The position numbers were made by a program, and so were the translations under genes. The notes under the pieces were generated by a model, which did no database searches, was not told the origin of the DNA, and saw nothing but the letters and a program-made list of their open reading frames with translations. A DNA stretch of 46,913 nucleotides, from assembly GCF_001038455.1 (NCBI RefSeq), contig NZ_LDUY01000014.1, positions 1-46,913 of the forward strand, written 5' to 3'. The DNA comes from Fructobacillus sp. EFB-N1 (lineage in GTDB: Bacteria > Bacillota > Bacilli > Lactobacillales > Lactobacillaceae). The first letter of the stretch is position 1. Each line of letters opens with the position of its first letter. Positions 16,283 to 27,115 of this stretch are shown here, in pieces.

Positions 16283-16669
16283 TTAAACACGACGACGCTT
16301 TGGTGGGCGTGATCCGTTATGGGGAACTGGGGTAACATCCTTGATTGACGTTACTTCAAGACCAGCTGCGGCCAATGCACGAATTGCTGATTCACGACCG
16401 GAACCAGGGCCCTTAACCGTAACAGCAACAGTGCGCATGTTAACTTCCAATGCGGACTTAGCAGCTGCTTCCGCTGCTTGTTGAGCAGCGAATGGTGTTG
16501 ACTTACGTGATCCCTTGAATCCAAGGGCACCAGCTGATGACCAGGCAACAGCGTTACCTTGGGCATCGGTAATCATGACGATAGTGTTATTGAAAGTTGC
16601 GTGGATATGTGCCACACCAGATTCAATGTTCTTTTTCACACGACGCTTGCGTGTAGTACGAACTGCCAT
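16283..16669 (-). CDS. rpsK: 30S ribosomal protein S11
   Basis: Complete 128-residue S11 of the small-subunit platform. [18 protein letters not shown] and the C-terminal [17 protein letters not shown] are diagnostic. AAAGGAGG precedes the ATG. Preceded by an unusually long, hairpin-rich gap after rpsM. Confidence 0.97.
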   Translation of the reverse strand: MAVRTTRKRRVKKNIESGVAHIHATFNNTIVMITDAQGNAVAWSSAGALGFKGSRKSTPFAAQQAAEAAAKSALEVNMRTVAVTVKGPGSGRESAIRALAAAGLEVTSIKDVTPVPHNGSRPPKRRRV

Positions 16670-16706
16670 AATTTTGCCTCCTTTTCAAATTCTTTATAAT
16701 TTCTCG

Positions 16707-16771
16707 GGTTAGTGATGACTAACCAACATTACACAACTGTGGTTGTGATAATCATTTCTCACAAAAGTGAG
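16707..16771 (-). ncRNA. Three consecutive hairpins in the rpsM-rpsK gap
   Basis: Short perfect stems: GGTTAGT/ACTAACC (16707-16713, 16718-16724), CACAAC/GTTGTG (16732-16737, 16742-16747) and CTCAC/GTGAG (16758-16762, 16767-16771). The 175-base gap is the longest inside the alpha operon. They could affect processing or translation; not matched to a known family. Confidence 0.45.
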
Positions 16772-16844
16772 GCTCTTTTAGAAAAGGACAGCAGTCTTGC
16801 GACAATATGCCGTTTTCTTGTTAAAGAGATTAGTAAAAAGTGTT

Positions 16845-17216
16845 TTACTTCTTCTTACCAGCAATTGCCGTAGCTGGGCCTTTGCGAGTACGGGCGTTGT
16901 TCTTCGTGTGTTGTCCACGAACGGGCAATCCCTTACGGTGACGAATACCACGGTATGAGGCGATTTCTTGCAATCCCTTGATATCAAGGGATACCTTACG
17001 ACGCAAGTCACCTTCCAACTGCAAGTTCAAAGCAGCGATAGCTTCACGGATTTGATCTTCTTGATCAACCGTCAAGTCGCGAACTCGAACGTCTTCAGAA
17101 ACCTTAGCAGTAGCCAAGATCTTTTGGGCAGTTGTATTACCGATTCCGTAGATGTATGTTAAACCAATGACAATTCGCTTGTCACGTGGCAAATCGATAC
17201 CTTCAATACGAGCCAT
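16845..17216 (-). CDS. rpsM: 30S ribosomal protein S13
   Basis: Complete 123-residue S13 of the 30S head ([27 protein letters not shown]-terminal basic [16 protein letters not shown] that reaches tRNA). Standard position between rpmJ and rpsK; GGAGGT before ATG. Confidence 0.97.
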   Translation of the reverse strand: MARIEGIDLPRDKRIVIGLTYIYGIGNTTAQKILATAKVSEDVRVRDLTVDQEDQIREAIAALNLQLEGDLRRKVSLDIKGLQEIASYRGIRHRKGLPVRGQHTKNNARTRKGPATAIAGKKK

Positions 17217-17294
17217 AACAATTTACCTCCTTTTAATATTTTGAAAGAACTTCTAAGTTCATTTTCAAGCGTTTTTTATCTTTGTAAGTAAAAA

Positions 17295-17414
17295 TTACTT
17301 ACCTGCGCGTTGCTTGTGCTTAGGGTTAGCTGGGCAAATAATCATTGTCCGGCCGTTACGCTTAATCACACGGCAAGATTCGCACATTTTTTTAACTGAT
17401 GGACGTACCTTCAT
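17295..17414 (-). CDS. rpmJ: 50S ribosomal protein L36
   Basis: A 39-residue L36. It has the zinc-ribbon ligands C11, C14, C27 and H32 (CESC ... IICPANPKH), so it is the zinc-binding form. ATG at 17414 follows AGGAGGAAT. Between infA and rpsM as usual. Confidence 0.96.
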   Translation of the reverse strand: MKVRPSVKKMCESCRVIKRNGRTMIICPANPKHKQRAGK

Positions 17415-17464
17415 AATCTATTCCTCCTATTCGGTTAACTGATTATAGACCGCCTCGCTGATTT

Positions 17465-17680
17465 TTAGCGGAAACGGTAAGTAATACGACCCTTTGTCAA
17501 GTCGTATGGTGACATTTCAACCGTGACACGGTCACCTGGCAAGATCCGAATATAATTCTTACGAATCTTCCCGGAAACGTGTGCTAAAATGACCGCACCA
17601 TTTTCAAGTTCGACTTGAAACATTGCATTTGGCATCGTTTCTTTCACTTTGCCTTCAATTTCAATGACATCGTTGGCCAC
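17465..17680 (-). CDS. infA: Translation initiation factor IF-1
   Basis: A 71-residue S1-like OB-fold protein that blocks the 30S A site during initiation. Conserved [24 protein letters not shown] and the C-terminal [12 protein letters not shown]. Normal length 71-72. AGGAGGT precedes ATG. First gene of a transcript started at its own promoter (17741-17769). Confidence 0.98.
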   Translation of the reverse strand: MANDVIEIEGKVKETMPNAMFQVELENGAVILAHVSGKIRKNYIRILPGDRVTVEMSPYDLTKGRITYRFR

Positions 17681-17740
17681 GCAGATTACCTCCTATGTAA
17701 CCATCATTCAACATAATCGATAAGGCGGTCAACCTTATTG

Positions 17741-17769
17741 ATTATACCAGGATTCCCCTGAATTATCAA
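17741..17769 (-). promoter_or_regulatory. Internal promoter before infA
   Basis: Minus-strand TTGATA (17769-17764), 17 bases, TATAAT (17746-17741). It lies just beyond adk and would drive infA-rpmJ-rpsM-rpsK-rpoA-rplQ independently of the spc promoter. TAAGG/CCTTA arms in the leader (17721-17737) can form a small hairpin. Confidence 0.75.
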
Positions 17770-17779
17770 GAAAAGCCTT

Positions 17780-18346
17780 TTAGTCCAAGGCATTCAAGAC
17801 CGATTTTACATCAGCGTAAATTCGATCTAATTCACCATTACCATCGATGGTGTGCAAGACACCATGATTTTCATAGTAATCAACCAAAGGCAAGTTGGCC
17901 TTCTTGTTGACTTCCAAACGGTGTGCGATGACATCCTTTGTGTCATCGGCCCGTCCCCGGTTCATTAACCGGTCAACCAAAACTTGGTCAGGAACTTCAA
18001 AATACAAGGTAGCCGAAACCTTGTCGTTCTTTTCGGCTAAGAATTGGTCCAAGAACTTGGCCTGTTCTTCATTACGTGGGTAGCCGTCAAGCATAAAGCC
18101 GTTTTCAACTACGTCAGGTTGTGATAGTCGATCAGCGACCATCGCATTTGTAATTTCATCAGGAACTAAGTTACCAGCATCCATGAAGGCTTTTGCTTGT
18201 TGTCCAAGCTCAGTTTCTTCTTTCATGTTGGCCCGGAAGATATCGCCAGTACTAATGTGAACCATTGGGTAGTCAGCAATAATCTTCTCAGCTTGGGTTC
18301 CCTTACCTGCACCAGGTAGACCCAATAAAATTAGGTTTTTCGTCAT
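17780..18346 (-). CDS. adk: Adenylate kinase, short form
   Basis: Interconverts ATP+AMP and 2 ADP. P-loop [10 protein letters not shown] at 9-18, AMP-binding LDGYPRN and RxxxR region MNRGRADD. At 188 residues it lacks the zinc-type LID insertion of about 25-30 residues found in most Firmicutes kinases of 214-217; short forms are known in Leuconostocaceae. It sits 24 bases after secY. Start follows AAAGGAG. Confidence 0.96.
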   Translation of the reverse strand: MTKNLILLGLPGAGKGTQAEKIIADYPMVHISTGDIFRANMKEETELGQQAKAFMDAGNLVPDEITNAMVADRLSQPDVVENGFMLDGYPRNEEQAKFLDQFLAEKNDKVSATLYFEVPDQVLVDRLMNRGRADDTKDVIAHRLEVNKKANLPLVDYYENHGVLHTIDGNGELDRIYADVKSVLNALD

Positions 18347-18369
18347 GATTGAACTCCTTTTAAACCAGC

Positions 18370-19668
18370 TTAACGGATGAAGCCTACGTAGTTCTTCTTT
18401 TGCAAGAGACCATCAATTTGACGAATCAAATCAAGGGTAACCCCGATGGCAATCAGCAAAGAAGTTCCACCCAAGCCAATCTTTTCATTAAGTCCCCATA
18501 CATCAGATGCAATCAATGGTACCAAGGCAACAAAGCCAAGGTACAAAGCCCCAACAAACGACAAGCGTAAGAGCAACTTTGTGACGAACTTTTGCGTTTC
18601 GACACCAGGACGAACATCAACAATGTAAGCCCCCTGCTTTTGCAAGTTTTCGGCCAACTTTTCAGGGTTAACCTGTACAAAGGCGTAGAAGTAAGTAAAG
18701 AGAATAATCAAAACGGTGTAGAAAATCGCTCCGGTTGTTGTTTGCATGGAGAAAATCTGTTGTAAAATTTTAAACCAGCCAACATTACTATACTTACTCT
18801 GGAAGGCGAAGAGAATTGTCTGTGGTGTTGAAATCAATGACGAAGCAAAGATCACAGGAATCACCCCAGAAACATTTAACTTCAAAGGTAGGTAAGCTTC
18901 CGCCCCATAGGAGGAAGCTGACCGTGTATATTGGATTTGCAAACGACGACTTGCTTCATAGAACCAAGTCGTAATTCCCACAACCAAAATGATTGCCGTC
19001 AGCAAAACCGCCATGAAAATCCAGCCGGTAACCTTGTCGTTGCCACTAGATTGCAGAACATTTTCCTTGAAAATTTCCCACAAACCAGAAGGCGTTTGAG
19101 AAATAATTCCAGAGAAGATAATCATGGAAACACCGTTTCCAAGACCCTTTTCGGTAATCATTTCTCCCAACCACATGGCAAAGAAAGTTCCAATTGTCAT
19201 GACCGACCCAATCAGTAGGAAGGAGGTCACGTTATTGGTCTGCTTCACCAAACCATAGGCGGCTAAGGAGTTGAACCCAGCGGTAATTCCCACTGATTGC
19301 AAAAAGGCAAAGATAATGGTCAAGTACCGGGTAGCTTGATTCAGCTTCCGGCGACCAACTTCGCCTTGTTTACTCCATTCAACAAAACGTGGCACGATAT
19401 CTAACTGCAGCAACTGCACAACAATCTGTGCAGTAACATAAGGCGAGACCCCCATCGCAAAGAGCGAGAAGTTCAGTAAGCCTCCACCCGAGAAAATATT
19501 TAAAATATTCAGCAAGCCTGAGCCAGAAACTGAATTCAAGGCAGCAGGATTAACACCTGGAACAGTGATATGAGTCCCAATGCGGTAAACAAAGAGAATC
19601 AAAATCGTCCAAAGCATCTTCTTACGAATATCTTTTTGTCGGATTGCATTAAATAGCGTGCGCCACAT
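18370..19668 (-). CDS. secY: Protein translocase subunit SecY
   Basis: Channel of the general secretory pathway, with ten predicted membrane segments across 432 residues. Start [38 protein letters not shown] (read as motifs IRKKMLWT and [10 protein letters not shown]), lateral gate [19 protein letters not shown] and a C-terminal segment [16 protein letters not shown] are typical. Starts one base after rplO stop. Works with SecA encoded at 41196. Confidence 0.98.
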   Translation of the reverse strand: MWRTLFNAIRQKDIRKKMLWTILILFVYRIGTHITVPGVNPAALNSVSGSGLLNILNIFSGGGLLNFSLFAMGVSPYVTAQIVVQLLQLDIVPRFVEWSKQGEVGRRKLNQATRYLTIIFAFLQSVGITAGFNSLAAYGLVKQTNNVTSFLLIGSVMTIGTFFAMWLGEMITEKGLGNGVSMIIFSGIISQTPSGLWEIFKENVLQSSGNDKVTGWIFMAVLLTAIILVVGITTWFYEASRRLQIQYTRSASSYGAEAYLPLKLNVSGVIPVIFASSLISTPQTILFAFQSKYSNVGWFKILQQIFSMQTTTGAIFYTVLIILFTYFYAFVQVNPEKLAENLQKQGAYIVDVRPGVETQKFVTKLLLRLSFVGALYLGFVALVPLIASDVWGLNEKIGLGGTSLLIAIGVTLDLIRQIDGLLQKKNYVGFIR

Positions 19669-19669
19669 T

Positions 19670-20104
19670 TTAGATCACCTCGGTTGTACCACCAGCTTGT
19701 TCGATGGCCTTAACTGCAGCAGCAGAGAACTTGTGGGCCTTAATCGTCAACTTCTTTTCCAATTGACCATTACCCAAGACCTTGATTCCGTCTTTTTGGT
19801 TCTTTACTACACCGTTTTCAATCAACAAAGCAGGTGTTACTTCAGTGCCGTTATCGAAGTTGTTCAACTTGTCCAAGTTAACAACTGCGAATTCCTTGCG
19901 TGAGATGTTTGTAAATCCACGCTTTGGAATACGACGGTACAAAGGCATTTGTCCACCTTCGAACCCAAGACGTGTCTTACCACGGGCCTTTTGTCCCTTT
20001 TGGCCTCGACCAGCAGTCTTACCGTTTCCAGATGAAGTACCACGACCAACACGGTTACGTGTCTGGCGTGAACCCAAAGCAGGTTGCAATTCGTTCAAAT
20101 TCAT
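19670..20104 (-). CDS. rplO: 50S ribosomal protein L15
   Basis: Complete 144-residue L15 ([38 protein letters not shown], seen as the Gly/Arg-rich N-terminal extension into the 50S core). Between rpmD and secY in the spc operon. Confidence 0.97.
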   Translation of the reverse strand: MNLNELQPALGSRQTRNRVGRGTSSGNGKTAGRGQKGQKARGKTRLGFEGGQMPLYRRIPKRGFTNISRKEFAVVNLDKLNNFDNGTEVTPALLIENGVVKNQKDGIKVLGNGQLEKKLTIKAHKFSAAAVKAIEQAGGTTEVI

Positions 20105-20134
20105 CGTTTGGTCCCTCCTTTTTCTAAAATTTTT

Positions 20135-20317
20135 TTATTTTACTTCTTCAACAGCAACCAAGTGAGCAATATGGAAAATTGCGCCACGAGTAGCTGCGTT
20201 ATCAGGCTTCACCACTGAGCTTGACACACGGTTAAGTCCAAGTGACTTAACAATGGCACGTTGCTTAGGCAAGCGATGAGCCGCACTCTTAATCAAAGTG
20301 ATTTTCAAATCAGCCAT
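20135..20317 (-). CDS. rpmD: 50S ribosomal protein L30
   Basis: Complete 60-residue L30 with [28 protein letters not shown]. 11 bases after rpsE, before rplO, the usual Bacilli order. Confidence 0.96.
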   Translation of the reverse strand: MADLKITLIKSAAHRLPKQRAIVKSLGLNRVSSSVVKPDNAATRGAIFHIAHLVAVEEVK

Positions 20318-20328
20318 GTTATCGCTCC

Positions 20329-20835
20329 TTATTCAGCCAAGTGTTCCAATGAAACACCACGTAACTTTGCCACTTGTTCAGCATCCTTCAAGTTGTTCAA
20401 TGCATCAAAAGTTGCACGAACAACGTTGACAGGAGTTGATGAACCCAATGACTTAGCAGTCACATCGTTGATACCAGCCAATTCCATTACGGAACGAGTA
20501 GCACCACCGGCGGCAACCCCAGCACCTTCCTTAGCAGGCTTAACCAGGATCTTACCACCAGCCCATTCACCAAGAACTTCGTGAGGAATAGTAGTACCAA
20601 CTGTTGGTACAGTGATCAAGTTACGCTTTGCGTCTTCAACGGCCTTACGGATAGCTTCTGGCACTTCTTGTGCCTTACCAGTTCCAAAACCAACGTGACC
20701 TTGCTTGTCACCAACGACAACCAAAGCACCGAAGCGCAAACGACGTCCACCCTTAACAACCTTGGTAACACGGTTAATTGCAACAACGTTTTCTTCTAAT
20801 TCGCCTAATTCCTTAGGGTTTACGAATTCAACCAT
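20329..20835 (-). CDS. rpsE: 30S ribosomal protein S5
   Basis: Complete 168-residue S5. [22 protein letters not shown] is the dsRBD-like core loop linked to translational accuracy; [18 protein letters not shown] follows. AGGAGG before ATG. Spc operon. Confidence 0.97.
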   Translation of the reverse strand: MVEFVNPKELGELEENVVAINRVTKVVKGGRRLRFGALVVVGDKQGHVGFGTGKAQEVPEAIRKAVEDAKRNLITVPTVGTTIPHEVLGEWAGGKILVKPAKEGAGVAAGGATRSVMELAGINDVTAKSLGSSTPVNVVRATFDALNNLKDAEQVAKLRGVSLEHLAE

Positions 20836-20855
20836 TTGTATTATTCCTCCTTTCC

Positions 20856-21209
20856 TTAGAACTTCAAACCGTTTTCACGAGCAGCGTCGGCCAAGGCCTT
20901 CACACGTCCGTGATAAACATAACCACCACGATCGAAGACAACTTCTTCGATGTTAGCAGCCTTAGCATTCTTAGCGATCATCTCGCCAACCTTAACGGCT
21001 TGTTCAACCTTTGTACCGGTAACATCGGCACTTTGTGATGAGGCACTTGCTAGCGTTACACCCGCTACGTCATCAATTAATTGAGCGTAGATGTTGACAT
21101 TAGAACGGAAAACGTTCAAACGTGGGCGAGCAGCAGTACCAGAGATCTTGCCGCGGACACGCTTGTGGCGTTGTACGCGAAGCTTATTCTTATCTGGTTT
21201 CGTAATCAT
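20856..21209 (-). CDS. rplR: 50S ribosomal protein L18
   Basis: L18 binds 5S rRNA in the central protuberance. [29 protein letters not shown] and [22 protein letters not shown] are diagnostic. I start it at ATG 21209 (MITKPDKNK, 117 residues, normal); an in-frame upstream ATG would add an unrelated 14 residues. Confidence 0.96.
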   Translation of the reverse strand: MITKPDKNKLRVQRHKRVRGKISGTAARPRLNVFRSNVNIYAQLIDDVAGVTLASASSQSADVTGTKVEQAVKVGEMIAKNAKAANIEEVVFDRGGYVYHGRVKALADAARENGLKF

Positions 21210-21297
21210 AGCTGTGCTTTCCTTTTCTTTAAGTGGTTCAACCACTTTCAAATAATCTTTGTTTATTAAATGTAAAACGGGTTAAGAAGCTAAAAGC

Positions 21298-21834
21298 TTA
21301 CTTACCAGTCTTACCTTCCTTACGACGGACAACTTCGCCTTCGTAACGAATTCCCTTACCCTTATATGGTTCAGGTGGGCGAATTGCGCGAACTTCCGCA
21401 GCAAAATCACCAACTGCTTGCTTTGAGATTCCAGAAATCTTGATAGTCAAGGCATCAGGAACTTCAACAGTCAAACCTTCGCGGTCTTCAAAGTCAACTG
21501 GGTGTGAATACCCAACTGACAAAGTCAACTTTGAACCAGACTTTGCGGCACGGTAACCAACACCAACCATCTTCAAAGTCTTTGAGAAGCCGTTAGTAAC
21601 GCCTTCAACCATGTTTGAGAAGTTTGCAGTAGTCGTACCGTGCAATGCACGGTGCTTCTTATCTTCCGCTGCACGAGTAAATGATACTTCAGTACCATCC
21701 ATGTGCATCGTGATTTCAGGGTTGATCGTGTAGTTCAATTCACCCTTAGGTCCCTTAACAGTCACAAATTGACCATCTTGCTTAACTTCAACGCCAGCAG
21801 GGATCGTAACGATTTTGTTTCCAATACGGCTCAT
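21298..21834 (-). CDS. rplF: 50S ribosomal protein L6
   Basis: Complete 178-residue L6, near the sarcin-ricin loop. [17 protein letters not shown] and the C-terminal [25 protein letters not shown] are diagnostic. Spc operon, 24 bases after rpsH. Confidence 0.97.
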   Translation of the reverse strand: MSRIGNKIVTIPAGVEVKQDGQFVTVKGPKGELNYTINPEITMHMDGTEVSFTRAAEDKKHRALHGTTTANFSNMVEGVTNGFSKTLKMVGVGYRAAKSGSKLTLSVGYSHPVDFEDREGLTVEVPDALTIKISGISKQAVGDFAAEVRAIRPPEPYKGKGIRYEGEVVRRKEGKTGK

Positions 21835-21858
21835 GGTAAGTCTCCTTTCTTAGATATA

Positions 21859-22257
21859 TTACCAAACGTAAGCCAGCACTTCGCCACCGACTTGCTTAGC
21901 ACGTGCTACCTTATCAGTTACAACACCGTTTGATGTTGAAACAATGGCGATACCAAGACCATTCAAGACCTTTGGCATTTCTTCGGCCTTAGCATACTTA
22001 CGCAAACCAGGCTTCGAAACACGCTTAATACCAGTGATGACACGCTCTTGATCTTCTCCGTACTTCAAAAATACACGGATAACACCTTGCTTGTTGTCTT
22101 CCAAGTATTCTACATCACGGATGAAACCTTCTTGCTTCAAGATCTCGGCAATGCTCTTCTTCATTTTTGATGCTGGAATTTCAACGGAAGCGTGACGCGC
22201 CATGTTGGCGTTACGGATTCGAGTCAAAAAATCAGCGATTGGATCAGTCATAGACAT
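21859..22257 (-). CDS. rpsH: 30S ribosomal protein S8
   Basis: Complete 132-residue S8, a primary 16S rRNA binder and in many bacteria a spc-operon translational repressor. [15 protein letters not shown] and the C-terminal [26 protein letters not shown] are typical. ATG 22257 follows AAAGGAGG; ATG 22251 is possible. It directly follows rplE; the usual rpsN (S14) is absent between them. Confidence 0.97.
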   Translation of the reverse strand: MSMTDPIADFLTRIRNANMARHASVEIPASKMKKSIAEILKQEGFIRDVEYLEDNKQGVIRVFLKYGEDQERVITGIKRVSKPGLRKYAKAEEMPKVLNGLGIAIVSTSNGVVTDKVARAKQVGGEVLAYVW

Positions 22258-22310
22258 CTATCGATATCCTCCTTTTATATTTTGAACGTCATCAAGAATT
22301 TGACACGCTC

Positions 22311-22344
22311 TTAAGTGTTCAAGACACTTGTCACAAACACTTAA
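22311..22344 (-). ncRNA. Hairpin in the rplE-rpsH gap
   Basis: TTAAGTGTT (22311-22319) and AACACTTAA (22336-22344) pair perfectly, with an inner GACACTTGTC able to fold again. It occupies the 127-base spacer where rpsN normally lies and could be a translational control or processing site for the downstream spc genes. Confidence 0.5.
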
Positions 22345-22384
22345 AAACGCGCCACCCAAATGAGTGACCGCATTTTTAAATTAC

Positions 22385-22927
22385 TTACTTGGCAAAAGGC
22401 ATACCCAAGCCAGAAAGCAATTCGAAACCTTCTTCGTCGTTTGCAGCAGTCGTTACAATAACGATGTCCAAACCACGAACGCGGTTAACCTTGTCAAAGT
22501 CGATTTCAGGGAAAATCAACTGTTCACGGATTCCCAAAGTGTAGTTTCCGCGACCATCAAAGGCCTTAGAAGAAACACCGTGGAAGTCACGAACTCGAGG
22601 CAAAGAGATGTTAATCAACTTGTCCAAGAATTCAAACATACGTTCTCCACGCAAAGTAACCTTTGTACCGATAGCCATTCCTTCACGAAGACGGAATCCA
22701 GCAATTGACTTCTTTGCACGAGTGATAACTGGTTGTTGTCCAGCAATCAACTTCAATTCTTCAACCGCTTCATCGAGGTTCTTTGAGTTTGAAACCGCAT
22801 CACCAACACCCATGTTCAAAACGATCTTTTCGATCTTTGGGGCTTGCATTGGTGAAGTAAAGTTAAACTTCTTGATCAAAGCAGGTTGAACTTCATTAAC
22901 ATATTTTACTTTTAATTCATTTGCCAT
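22385..22927 (-). CDS. rplE: 50S ribosomal protein L5
   Basis: Complete 180-residue L5, which contacts 5S rRNA and the P-site t[48 protein letters not shown] and the C-terminal [15 protein letters not shown] are diagnostic. Spc operon, between rplX and rpsH. Confidence 0.97.
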   Translation of the reverse strand: MANELKVKYVNEVQPALIKKFNFTSPMQAPKIEKIVLNMGVGDAVSNSKNLDEAVEELKLIAGQQPVITRAKKSIAGFRLREGMAIGTKVTLRGERMFEFLDKLINISLPRVRDFHGVSSKAFDGRGNYTLGIREQLIFPEIDFDKVNRVRGLDIVIVTTAANDEEGFELLSGLGMPFAK

Positions 22928-22967
22928 GATAATGATTTCTACCTTTCAAAATAGATTATAGCTTTTT

Positions 22968-23276
22968 TTAGCCTAACACATTGCCAGACTTCTTAGCAAA
23001 ACGTACTTTCTTGCCATCTTCAAACTTGAAGCCAACCTTGGTTGGTTCGTTAGTTGATGGGTCAATCAATTGTACGTTTGATGCGTGGATAGGTGCTTCG
23101 ATATCGATAACACCACCCTGTGGGTATTCGTTAGAAGGCTTTTGATGCTTCTTAACGAGGTTTACGCCTTCGACAACGACACGGTTCTTGGCAGCAACAG
23201 TCTTAGTGATTGTTCCTTCCTTACCCTTGTCCTTACCAGCGATGACGCGAACCTTATCACCTGTTTTTACAAACAT
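22968..23276 (-). CDS. rplX: 50S ribosomal protein L24
   Basis: Complete 102-residue L24 with the KOW motif [18 protein letters not shown] at its N terminus; an assembly initiator of the 50S. AGGAGG precedes ATG. Confidence 0.97.
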   Translation of the reverse strand: MFVKTGDKVRVIAGKDKGKEGTITKTVAAKNRVVVEGVNLVKKHQKPSNEYPQGGVIDIEAPIHASNVQLIDPSTNEPTKVGFKFEDGKKVRFAKKSGNVLG

Positions 23277-23297
23277 GATTGGCTCCTCCTAGTAGTA

Positions 23298-23666
23298 TTA
23301 AAGCACTTCTGGTGCCAATGAAACGATTCGCGTAAAGTTGTTGTCACGCAATTCACGTGCGACAGGGCCAAAAATACGCGTTCCAACTGGTGACTTGTCA
23401 TCCTTAACGATAACAGCAGCGTTTTCATCGAAGTTGATGTATGAACCGTCAGTCCGACGTACGTCAGATACAGTTCGTACGATGACAGCCTTAACGACGT
23501 CACCCTTCTTAACGTTACCACCAGGGATAGCTTGCTTGACAGTAGCAACAATCATGTCACCAATACCAGCAACTTTACGGCCAGAACCACCGAGCACTTT
23601 AATCGTCAAGATTTCACGTGCGCCAGAGTTATCAGCCACTTTCAAACGACTCTCTTGTTGAATCAT
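23298..23666 (-). CDS. rplN: 50S ribosomal protein L14
   Basis: Complete 122-residue L14 ([28 protein letters not shown]-terminal [12 protein letters not shown]). It sits at the intersubunit face and is the docking site for the silencing factor RsfS. GGAGG before ATG. Confidence 0.97.
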   Translation of the reverse strand: MIQQESRLKVADNSGAREILTIKVLGGSGRKVAGIGDMIVATVKQAIPGGNVKKGDVVKAVIVRTVSDVRRTDGSYINFDENAAVIVKDDKSPVGTRIFGPVARELRDNNFTRIVSLAPEVL

Positions 23667-23717
23667 GGTTCATCCTCCTTGTTAGCAATAGTTTACGACG
23701 ATTGGATTAAAGTCCGA

Positions 23718-23984
23718 TTAGAGGATAACTGCCTCTTCAACAACCTTTACCAAACGGAAGTGCTTCGTTGCAGACAAAGGACGAGTTTCCATGATTTCAA
23801 CGATATCGTTCATCTTAGCGATGCTCTTTTCATCATGGGCCTTGAACTTCTTAGTATAGCGAACTCGCTTACCATAAACTGGGTGGTTGACATAAGTATC
23901 AACGGCAACAGTGATAGTCTTGTCCATCTTGTCAGATACGACACGACCACGATAAGTCTTACGAGCGTTACGTTCTTCACTCAT
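23718..23984 (-). CDS. rpsQ: 30S ribosomal protein S17
   Basis: Complete 88-residue S17, an OB-fold primary 16S binder; [29 protein letters not shown] is diagnostic. Between rpmC and rplN. Confidence 0.97.
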   Translation of the reverse strand: MSEERNARKTYRGRVVSDKMDKTITVAVDTYVNHPVYGKRVRYTKKFKAHDEKSIAKMNDIVEIMETRPLSATKHFRLVKVVEEAVIL

Positions 23985-24006
23985 TTTTCAGCTTCTTCCT
24001 TTCGTC

Positions 24007-24213
24007 TTATTTGTTGGCTTCTGCCAATTGTTGTGCACGAATGACAGTCTTCACACGTGCGATGTCCTTACGAACTTTTGAAATACGGGCCGTGTTTTCT
24101 AATTGACCAGTAGCCAATTGAAAACGAAGGTTGAACAATTCTTCCTTGAATTCGGCTTCGCGCTTTTGCAAATCCGCAAGTGACAAAGCTTTTAATTCAT
24201 TTGCTTTCGTCAT
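24007..24213 (-). CDS. rpmC: 50S ribosomal protein L29
   Basis: A 68-residue two-helix protein at the exit tunnel ([38 protein letters not shown]). Its ATG overlaps the rplP stop by one base (TAATG). Confidence 0.96.
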   Translation of the reverse strand: MTKANELKALSLADLQKREAEFKEELFNLRFQLATGQLENTARISKVRKDIARVKTVIRAQQLAEANK

Positions 24214-24626
24214 TATTCAGCCTCCCGAGCAATAATCTTTGTACGTACAGGCAACTTGTGTTGTGCAAGACGCAATGCTTCTAAGGCAACAGGCTTAGCC
24301 ACGCCACCAACTTCAAACATTACCTTACCACGCTTAACTGGGGCAACCCATCCTTCGGGAGCACCCTTACCGTTACCCATTCGAACACCAACACCCTTAG
24401 ATGTATATGACTTGTGAGGGAAGATCTTAATCCAAACCTTACCACCACGCTTCATATAACGGGTCATTGCAATACGGGCAGCTTCGATTTGACGATTGGT
24501 AATCCAGCTTGAAGTTGTTGCTTGCAAGCCATAATCACCAAAAGCCACCGTCTTTCCACCCTTAGCTTCGCCACGCATGTGACCACGGTGTACACGACGG
24601 AATTTAACACGCTTTGGTACTAACAT
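24213..24626 (-). CDS. rplP: 50S ribosomal protein L16
   Basis: Complete 137-residue L16 ([24 protein letters not shown]), located near the peptidyl transferase centre and the A-site tRNA elbow. Between rpsC and rpmC in the S10 operon. Confidence 0.97.
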   Translation of the reverse strand: MLVPKRVKFRRVHRGHMRGEAKGGKTVAFGDYGLQATTSSWITNRQIEAARIAMTRYMKRGGKVWIKIFPHKSYTSKGVGVRMGNGKGAPEGWVAPVKRGKVMFEVGGVAKPVALEALRLAQHKLPVRTKIIAREAE

Positions 24627-24640
24627 GTCTGCTTCCCTCC

Positions 24641-25309
24641 TTACTTGTTCTTCTTCTTTGGCAACACATCACCACGGTAGATCCAAGTCTTGATACCCAA
24701 GTTTCCGTAAGCAGTAGCTGCTTCGTCCCATGAGTAGTCGATGTCTGCACGAAGTGTGTGGAGTGGAACAGTTCCTTCAGTATACTGTTCGATACGTGAC
24801 ATATCTGCCCCGTTCAAACGACCTGAAACAACAATCTTGATTCCCTTAGCACCGGCACGGCGGGCACGTTGGATAGCACCACGCATTGCACGACGGAAAG
24901 CGATACGACGTTCCAAATCACCTGCAACTTGCAAGCCCACCAAGTGAGCTGACAAATCAGGCTTCTTAATTTCAACGATGTTGATGAAGACACGCTTGTG
25001 GCGTCCACGTTCGTCAACATTCGTCAACTTAGCTAATTGAGTCCGCAACTTTTCAACTTCGGAACCACCCTTACCAATAACCATTCCTGGCTTGGCAGTG
25101 TGCAAAGTCAAATCGATACGTGACTTAGTTGAGCGTTCGATTTCTACGCGATCAACTGAAGCGTCCGTCAAGTTCTCTTCGATGTACTTACGAATACGCA
25201 AGTCTTCAAGAAGTTGGTTAGAAAAGTCTGCCTTATCAGCAAACCACTTCGCATCCCAGTCACGGATGACACCGACACGGAAGCCAGTTGGGTTAATCTT
25301 TTGACCCAT
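24641..25309 (-). CDS. rpsC: 30S ribosomal protein S3
   Basis: Complete 222-residue S3 of the mRNA entry site. KH-domain [15 protein letters not shown] and the C-terminal [29 protein letters not shown] are diagnostic. One-base overlap with rplV (TAATG). Confidence 0.97.
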   Translation of the reverse strand: MGQKINPTGFRVGVIRDWDAKWFADKADFSNQLLEDLRIRKYIEENLTDASVDRVEIERSTKSRIDLTLHTAKPGMVIGKGGSEVEKLRTQLAKLTNVDERGRHKRVFINIVEIKKPDLSAHLVGLQVAGDLERRIAFRRAMRGAIQRARRAGAKGIKIVVSGRLNGADMSRIEQYTEGTVPLHTLRADIDYSWDEAATAYGNLGIKTWIYRGDVLPKKKNK

Positions 25310-25665
25310 TACTTTTCCTCCTTCTCAGCTACCACAATTGTGATGTGGCTTGTGCGCTTGTTAATTGCAGAAGCAGAACCCTTGGCACGAGGACGGAAAC
25401 GCTTAAGCGTTGGTCCTTCGTTGGCAAATGCTTCCTTAACGATCAAATCTTCACGGTCAAGTGAAAAGTTGTTTTCAGCGTTAGCAACTGCTGAGTTCAA
25501 AACCTTATAAATATCTTCAGTAGAAGTATTAGGCAGGAACTTCAAAATTGCGAATGCTTCGTTGACATTCTTCCGACGAATCGTGTCAAGAACTAAGCGC
25601 GCCTTACGAGGGGCAACGCGAACGATCTTGGCGGTCGCCCGAGCTGATGTTACTTGTTCAGCCAT
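25309..25665 (-). CDS. rplV: 50S ribosomal protein L22
   Basis: Complete 118-residue L22, whose loop lines the exit tunnel. [16 protein letters not shown] and the loop region [25 protein letters not shown] are typical; the loop shows no visible macrolide-type alteration that I could judge. S10 operon. Confidence 0.97.
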   Translation of the reverse strand: MAEQVTSARATAKIVRVAPRKARLVLDTIRRKNVNEAFAILKFLPNTSTEDIYKVLNSAVANAENNFSLDREDLIVKEAFANEGPTLKRFRPRAKGSASAINKRTSHITIVVAEKEEK

Positions 25666-25679
25666 TTTTCATTTCCTCC

Positions 25680-25955
25680 TTACTTAGTCTTCTTATCGTC
25701 GTTCTTGTGACCCTTGAACGTACGAGTTGGCACAAATTCACCTAACTTGTGACCAACCATGTCGTCTTGGACATAAACTGGAACGTGCTTGCGGCCATCA
25801 TAGACTGCAATTGTAAATCCGATAAAACTTGGGAAAATTGTTGAGCGACGTGACCATGTCTTGATCACTGACTTCTTTTCTTGGTCCGCTTGGGCCTCAA
25901 TCTTCTTAAGCAAGTGTGGGTCCGCAAATGGTCCCTTTTTCAAACTACGAGCCAT
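25680..25955 (-). CDS. rpsS: 30S ribosomal protein S19
   Basis: Complete 91-residue S19 ([51 protein letters not shown]), which forms a complex with S13 in the 30S head. S10 operon, between rplB and rplV. Confidence 0.97.
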   Translation of the reverse strand: MARSLKKGPFADPHLLKKIEAQADQEKKSVIKTWSRRSTIFPSFIGFTIAVYDGRKHVPVYVQDDMVGHKLGEFVPTRTFKGHKNDDKKTK

Positions 25956-25971
25956 TAGTTATCTCCTTCCC

Positions 25972-26805
25972 TTACTTACTCTTCCGACCGCGAACGATGA
26001 ACTTTGTTGAGTTCTTCTTCTTATCGCGAGTCTTCTTACCAGCAGTCTTCTTACCCCATGGAGAAAGTGGACTTGGACGGCCAACAGGGGCCTTTCCTTC
26101 ACCACCACCGTGTGGGTGATCGTTAGGGTTCATTACAGAACCACGAACGTGAGGACGCTTTCCACGCCAACGGTTACGTCCGGCCTTACCCCAGTTGATC
26201 AATGAGTGTTCTGAGTTACCAACTTCACCGATAGTGGCGCGGTTAGTGCTCAAAACCAAACGTACTTCACCTGAAGTTAAACGAACGATAGTGTACTTAC
26301 CATCACGTCCCAAAATCTGAGCAGATGCTCCAGCGGAACGTGCCAATTGACCACCCTTACCGTTCTTCAATTCGATGTTGTGAATCAAAGTACCTTCAGG
26401 AATAGCACTCAATGGCAAGGCATTACCGACCTTAATGTCGGCATCAGGACCAGATTGAACCTTATCGCCAACCTTAAGTCCCTTAGGCGCCAAGATGTAG
26501 GCCTTGATACCGTCTTCATAAACGAGCAAGGCGATGTTAGCCGTACGGTTTGGATCGTATTCGATTGCCTTAACCGTTGCGAACTTGTCGTCCTTTGTAC
26601 GCTTAAAGTCAATAATACGGTAGGCTTGCTTGTGTCCACCAGCCTTGTGGCGAACTGTCATGCGACCTTGTGCGTTACGCGCACCGGTCTTTGACTTCTT
26701 TGCCAACAAACTCTTTTCGGGCGTTGACTTCGTGATTTCTGCAAAATCAGAAGTCGTCATGTTACGACGTCCGTTAGAGGTTGGCTTGTATTTCTTGATA
26801 GCCAA
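25972..26805 (-). CDS. rplB: 50S ribosomal protein L2
   Basis: Complete 277-residue L2, essential for subunit joining and near the peptidyl transferase centre. [17 protein letters not shown] and the C-terminal [19 protein letters not shown], with the conserved histidine, are diagnostic. S10 operon. Confidence 0.98.
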   Translation of the reverse strand: MAIKKYKPTSNGRRNMTTSDFAEITKSTPEKSLLAKKSKTGARNAQGRMTVRHKAGGHKQAYRIIDFKRTKDDKFATVKAIEYDPNRTANIALLVYEDGIKAYILAPKGLKVGDKVQSGPDADIKVGNALPLSAIPEGTLIHNIELKNGKGGQLARSAGASAQILGRDGKYTIVRLTSGEVRLVLSTNRATIGEVGNSEHSLINWGKAGRNRWRGKRPHVRGSVMNPNDHPHGGGEGKAPVGRPSPLSPWGKKTAGKKTRDKKKNSTKFIVRGRKSK

Positions 26806-26827
26806 TGTCTTATCCTCCTATTAAAAA

Positions 26828-27115
26828 TTAACCTTCGTTAAAGATTTGAATATCTTTTGAGTCAGCCTTCAAAGTAACGATAGCCTTCTTCATCTTACGA
26901 GTGAATCCAACATAACGTCCTTGACGCTTCTTCTTGCCGCGAACATTTGCGGTATTCAAACGTGCAACTTGTACATCGAAGATTTCTTCGATAGCACGCT
27001 TGATTTCTGGCTTAGTAGCCCGAACATCAACTTCAAATACGTAACGCTTCATTTCTGTTTGCGCCATTGAAGCTTCGGTAATGATTGGGCGGCGGATAAT
27101 ATCGCGTGCATCCAT
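26828..27115 (-). CDS. rplW: 50S ribosomal protein L23
   Basis: Complete 95-residue L23 ([21 protein letters not shown]), the exit-tunnel docking site for trigger factor and SRP. One-base overlap with rplD (TAATG). S10 operon. Confidence 0.97.
   Translation of the reverse strand: MDARDIIRRPIITEASMAQTEMKRYVFEVDVRATKPEIKRAIEEIFDVQVARLNTANVRGKKKRQGRYVGFTRKMKKAIVTLKADSKDIQIFNEG

Noticed and set aside
23532-24044. Plus-strand open frame of 170 codons across rplN-rpsQ
   Set aside because: Spans two conserved ribosomal genes in antisense; coincidental.
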